A DNA stretch of 64,000 bases from Epiperipatus broadwayi. Its lineage: Eukaryota > Onychophora > Udeonychophora > Euonychophora > Peripatidae. Under the pieces are notes generated by a model. The model did no database searches, was not told the origin of the DNA, and saw nothing but the letters and a program-made list of their open reading frames with translations. Location: NCBI GenBank assembly GCA_028023455.1, contig JAQFVV010000049.1:4887149-4951148 (forward strand), given 5' to 3'. Below, piece by piece: positions 59,351 to 64,000 of this stretch; position 1 is the stretch's first letter, and each line of letters begins with the position of its first letter. A program made the translations under genes and the position numbers.

Positions 59351-60595
59351 ATATATATATATTGTGTCCTTTTCTATAGGCCAGAATCAGCTCATCACAG
59401 TAAATTATTAAAAAATTTAAATTTTAGAATATGTTTTCTTGATGTGTTGGTTATATTTTATTAATAATATCTTAAAGTACAATTTAAAGCCAAATAAAAT
59501 ACATAATGCATAAAATTATAATGAATCACTTAAGAATAGTTAAATAAAGCTAAAAATATTGTTACATATGGTTGCAAAAGCTGGCCATAATAAATAATGC
59601 AGCTATAAATATTTAAAAGTATGTTTAAAAAGTTTAATTTTAATAGTCTTTAAACTTATAGTTAAATAAAAGTTATATTTATTTTATAAATTATATTTAA
59701 TAATTATAATTAATATCATATATTTTAAAAGTTAGTTTTATGGTAGTGAAAGTTATATTTAATTCTATATTTTCTAAATTATTCTTGCAAATTTTATATT
59801 ATTGTATTATTTTATTAAATATGACAAGTGTTGCAATTTATTATTTGTTCCCAGACAGAAAAATCGGATACAGTCTGCATTGGTTATATTAGTCATGTGA
59901 TTTGTATAATAATATGGTTATACACACATGCTTGCTAGTATTTATTAGTAAAATTCAAAATATTGTAAAATTGCATTATAGAATTGGATGTAATTATTAC
60001 CTATCATAAAAGCAAATAATAAATATTAAGTTAACTATCGTATAAAATGTTTTAAATAATGTAATAAAGATGAATACAGCTAATAAAAGTTAAATATTTT
60101 GTTTTTAAAATAAAATAGATAAATTAAATATTAAAGGTGGGATAAATTATTAAATATTCTTTTTATAAATCATTTAAATGTTTAATTAATTTAGTAAAGT
60201 AATAATTGAGTTAGGATTCATATTTTTAAAATAATATTTTTAAAGTTTTAATACATCATATTTTTTATTTTGAAATTTAATTGTGTAAGAATGTAACATT
60301 ATGCAAATTTGGTATCAAATGAAAAGTAAGAATCCACCAATAGAATAACATATTTCTAGGATATAAATACTGATTGCAGGAGGGTATCAAGGGGTGATCA
60401 AATGTATCAGAGATCATACCAGTAGCTAATGAGGAGATAGTAATTTAAATTTTATTATTTTAGTCAATTTTTAGTGCTCTCGTACAATTTATTTGCAAAA
60501 CTAATCGAATATTTATTTTAAAGTATTTGCAAAAAGAGTGTAATATAAAAATATATTTAATAACTTTATTTTTAATATGCCTTGCTAATTTTTAA
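59350..60595. other. AT-rich sequence, nothing recognised
   Basis: No coding or repeat signal was found; TCATGTGA occurs at 59893. Confidence 0.5.
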
Positions 60596-60599
60596 AGTC

Positions 60600-61530
60600 C
60601 TGTTATCAGAAGTATTCATCGGAAACCTAGTCTACTTCGCAATAAAGATATGAAAATGCCGATAATTTAAATGTATGTAATGGAAATTTTAATGAGTAAT
60701 ATAATAATTGTGAACATAATATTAATAATATTAATTAGGAGGACTATTCTAGTGAGTAAATTATTGTTTCGGACATTATACTGGAAGCTTAATAGGAAAG
60801 CGAATTGCCGATAAAAGTGAAGTACGCATTATTTTTATATAACAGCAAGATAAGCTTGTCCAAAATTAATAAGTGACATGACAAGTATATTATATAATAA
60901 TTTATGGAAACAATGCTATAGAATAAATGTTTTATCTTTTTTGAAGGAAAACATTATAAATATTTTTCAAGAAATTACTTTAAGAAAAGAATGATGGAAA
61001 ATATTTACAAAAGCGTATGTTATTAAAACCTGAGGAATATAGGGTTATATGCTTATAAAATTGTTCTTAAAAACTGAATTTTAAGATAATAAGGAAACCG
61101 CTGAAAATAAGTAATAAATGGTAATAAAATTTACTAAAAGAAGAAACCTACAAAGAAAAAGAACCTAGGAGTAAATAAAAATATGGAAAATATTTTATAT
61201 TGCGCAAAAAGTTTATCCAGATAATTCAAGCTAAGCAAACAGAACATGATGCATCACTACGCCGATATGGAATATTCTAGGAAGCTTCACATGATTATTT
61301 TTAATATTATGATGTGAATAATAATCGTTTCTGAACAATAGAAACATAAACTATTATTCTATAAACTATTCCAGGATGGATTGGTTATTATTTTATTTTA
61401 TTTTACAAGATTTGTAAGACGTCATCTTTATTTTTTTTATTATTCTTTTTTTTTTAAATCTGAGATTTTTATACCAGAAGTTCATACAACATTTACCGCC
61501 GGAAACACTTTGTCTTGTTCATCATCATAG
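60600..61530. promoter_or_regulatory. CpG-containing patch, candidate unmethylated regulatory region
   Basis: About fifteen CpG dinucleotides occur over 900 bases, among them CATCGGAAACC, GTTTCGGAC, AAGCGAATTGCCGA, ATTGCGCAA, TACGCCGATATGG, AAGACGTCATC and TTACCGCCGGAAACAC. The window is otherwise nearly free of CpG. ACGTCA is a CRE-type half and CCGGAAAC an ETS-type word. A promoter or first exon would look like this, but I see no open frame or splice pattern to support a gene. Confidence 0.3.
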
Positions 61531-63475
61531 CAACAGGGGAGGTTATAGAATAGCTCTTGAAGAGAACATTTTTAAAAAAAAAAACTCTTGAGAAAATAAA
61601 AACATTTTTGAACTCTATAAAGAAAATATTGTTTCAGCTGAAGATTAAGTAAATATAGTTTGAACTCATTTATTTTTTAAAATGTAATCTTATTTTTATA
61701 AGAGTAGGAACATGAATATTAATTTATTGATAATATTATAATCTTATGGTAGAATAATTTAATAATTTAAATAAGAACATTTAAGTAAAAGTATGGATTG
61801 TATTTTCATGTATGCTATGTTGTATCTAATTGATGAGAAAAGAAGACTGCATGGGTGATAACAAGTCAATATCACTTGGTAATAGTTAATGAATATTGAT
61901 ATATTTTTATGATGTATATTTTTGTTTTTCTTTTTTGCAGATTGCCTATGAATTATAATGTATGAAAGTATAAATGTTAAATTATATGCTAACACATTTG
62001 TACAACACTCTAAAATTATGAGATTAGGATTTATTTTGGGAATATGCATACTATAATTTTATACTAGTAATATAACACAACATGATGATAAATATTTATG
62101 TGATTTTTTTAAAAACTTTCATATTATTGGATGTTCCAAGGATTCATATGACAAGTTTGTATATGTTTTTAGAATATAGAATAAGAAAGTAAAACAGACT
62201 TTTCTTGTGGATTAGTAAGATTGCTGTAATTAGAATTGAATTTTATTTATTATTTTGAATATGCAAGTTAGTTTTTGTCGATGTAAGATTTGATAAATCT
62301 TTCAGGAAATGATGATAAGGTAATGACTTGGCTGTAGTATTATGAACATGAACCCAAAAGATAATGTTATGGTAGGATTAATAAGGAAATATGAATAGTA
62401 TTTTATAATCTTAGTGGATATACAGTACAGTTAACAATGCCCCGTGACTGATATATTTATTTTGGACAGTGTCTATTTTTCTTTAAGTATTGATGTTTTA
62501 ATAAAGCTGAAGGAATAGCTTTAACATCACTGATAGTATTGGAGGACATTATACAGAAAAGGTCATGCCTCTATTTCTTACAGATACACTGTGCCATGGT
62601 ATTTATCTCTGATATATGCTATGAGTTATACTCTAGTTTTTCTTCCCTTTGCCTACTCATCTATTCACTATCTAGATTTCCAATGTAACTACATCATACA
62701 ATATGGTATATTGTAAAAGAAATAATAGATCATTTAGAGTTTAAGATATGCTATCATTTGAATGAGATAAGTTCATTCACTTGTAAGAAGAAGTATAATT
62801 GGTATAAGTTGGAATTGAAAATCTAACAGATCTAAAAGAAAAAAAAAGAATAATAAAATATGTTTATATTTTATATTTGGAAAATAAAATAAACTTTAGG
62901 AATAAAATATGTAAAGCAAAGTTGCTTTTGAAATATTAAATAATTTATAAGTATTTTATTTTATTTTAAAATGAGTACTGCATATTTTTAAAATACAATG
63001 TTTATAAAGTAAAACGATATAAACAATAAGCATAGGTACAATTTTATACTAATTAAATAATAGGTAATGTATCAGTAATTACAACTATATAGTATTATAG
63101 TGGTATCAAGTGGGATATATTATATTTGATAATCACAGTGCAGTGAACAATGATATCCACACAATCTAATAATAAATTAACAGTAGATATTTTATATAGT
63201 ATTTTCTTTTAACATTGCAAAGTGAAATTGTTTATTTTTAAAAGATCCATACTCACGATTAGTATTCTTATTTTGTTTTTCCGTACTATGTTTCAATGGA
63301 TGTTTTTAAAAGGAAGCATAGTTTAAATAATAGTTAAAGATGATATACTTTAAAATAAATAAAAAAATGTAATTTTATCATAAAGGTTAATCACAAAAGA
63401 TAAATAAAATTGTATTGTTTTATTATTATTATTTTAAGTCAGAAGGAAGACTTAAATAAATTCTAGATTGTTTTA
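61530..63475. other. AT-rich sequence, nothing recognised
   Basis: A 96-codon minus-strand frame (61759-62049) has no recognised family and is probably incidental. Confidence 0.5.
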
Positions 63476-63477
63476 AT

Positions 63478-63802
63478 AACCAAGTAATAATTGAGCGAGT
63501 GCAAATTTCTCAAGCGCTTATGACTACAACTAGCCAATCAAATCTTAAGCACTGGGACAGAGAATTTAATAAGAAAAGAGCAGTTCCACTCTCTTCTTTA
63601 CTTGTCTTTATATATATCCAAGACAGTCCAAAGTACTTATATTTGAAAAAGAAGAGAGTGGAACCGCTCTTTTCTTATTAAATTCTCTGTCCAAGTGCTT
63701 AAGATTTGATTGGCTAGTTGTAGTCATAAGCGCTTGAGAAATTTGCACTCTCTCAATTATTTCAATATTGACTGCACTTTAAATATTATTTAACCAAGTA
63801 AT
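63478..63802. mobile_element. Foldback/MITE element with near-identical 110-bp inverted repeats
   Basis: The arms at 63486-63596 and 63652-63761 are reverse complements with about three differences, for example CAAGCGCTTATGACTACAAC and CTAGCCAATCAAATCTTAAG. The short spacer holds TTTATATATATCC. The 11-bp word AACCAAGTAAT occurs at 63478-63488 and 63792-63802 and could be a target duplication, although about 30 bases separate the right arm from its copy. Near-identity implies a recent insertion or ongoing correction between arms. The open frame across the left arm is incidental. Confidence 0.75.
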
Positions 63803-64000
63803 ATAAAATGTAGAACAGTGAATGGAGGATATCCAGTGTAAATACTGTAAATAAATTGTTTATTTTATTTTATTGTTATAATAAACTTTGTTAAATTTGT
63901 TTTCAAAATTTGTGTGTCCTGACTGTTTCATTTTCCCATTACACTGCATGAGATACACAGAATAACTGAATCCAACATATAATTTTGCACAGAGATAAAT
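63803..64000. other. AT-rich sequence, nothing recognised
   Basis: Short end segment without a visible feature. Confidence 0.5.

Overview
This is a gene-poor, very AT-rich window (roughly three quarters A+T) from a eukaryotic nuclear genome. I found no intact protein-coding gene, rRNA gene or convincing functional tRNA gene. The recognisable sequence is eroded transposable elements: RTE-type and other LINEs, a Penelope-like GIY-YIG fragment, a Ty3/gypsy fragment, a degenerate LTR element, a hAT-like non-autonomous element, tRNA-related SINEs and hairpin (foldback) elements. Dinucleotide (TA)n/(TG)n tracts are common. This mixture, a CpG-poor background and long empty stretches point to an invertebrate metazoan with a large repetitive genome. 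An arthropod such as an arachnid, or a cnidarian, would fit, but the sequence does not settle it. The window could be intergenic or lie inside a very long intron.

The most notable theme is type I hammerhead ribozymes. Four head-to-tail units of about 413 bp (17751-19404) each carry a hammerhead: CTGATGA, a short stem II, GAAA, a tiny palindromic stem III, a UH cleavage site, and a closing stem I. Single-copy hammerheads of related design lie at about 34.1, 43.0 and 48.2 kb. The one at 34.1 kb lies in a 273-bp insertion with a 13-bp target-site duplication inside an old LINE. A separate dispersed family (1.0, 19.4-20.2, 31.3-32.1, 37.1-37.8 and 58.2-59.4 kb) is built as large palindromes. Each arm carries a more decayed hammerhead, facing outward. 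A Penelope-like GIY-YIG endonuclease remnant at 23.9-24.2 kb is a possible relic of the machinery that mobilises such elements; Penelope-like elements and metazoan retrozymes are known to carry minimal type I hammerheads with very short stem III.

Layout. 0-5 kb: a hammerhead-family arm, an RTE 3' fragment and a tRNA-like SINE inside an inverted repeat. 5-11 kb: unassigned sequence with a few CpG-containing patches. 11-14 kb: two repeat families and an RTE 5'/endonuclease fragment. 16.9-20.2 kb: a hairpin element, the hammerhead array and a palindromic family member. 20-31 kb: mostly empty, with the Penelope-like fragment and SINE-like pieces. 31-38.5 kb: two palindromic family members, a minus-strand LINE carrying the hammerhead insertion, a hairpin element and a second RTE 3' end. 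41-43 kb: a hAT-like element and a single hammerhead. 47.7-49.7 kb: a tRNA-like hairpin, a hammerhead and gypsy gag-protease. 53.9-58.2 kb: a degenerate LTR element. 58.2-59.4 kb: another palindromic element. 60.6-61.5 kb: a CpG-containing patch. 63.5-63.8 kb: a young near-perfect hairpin element.
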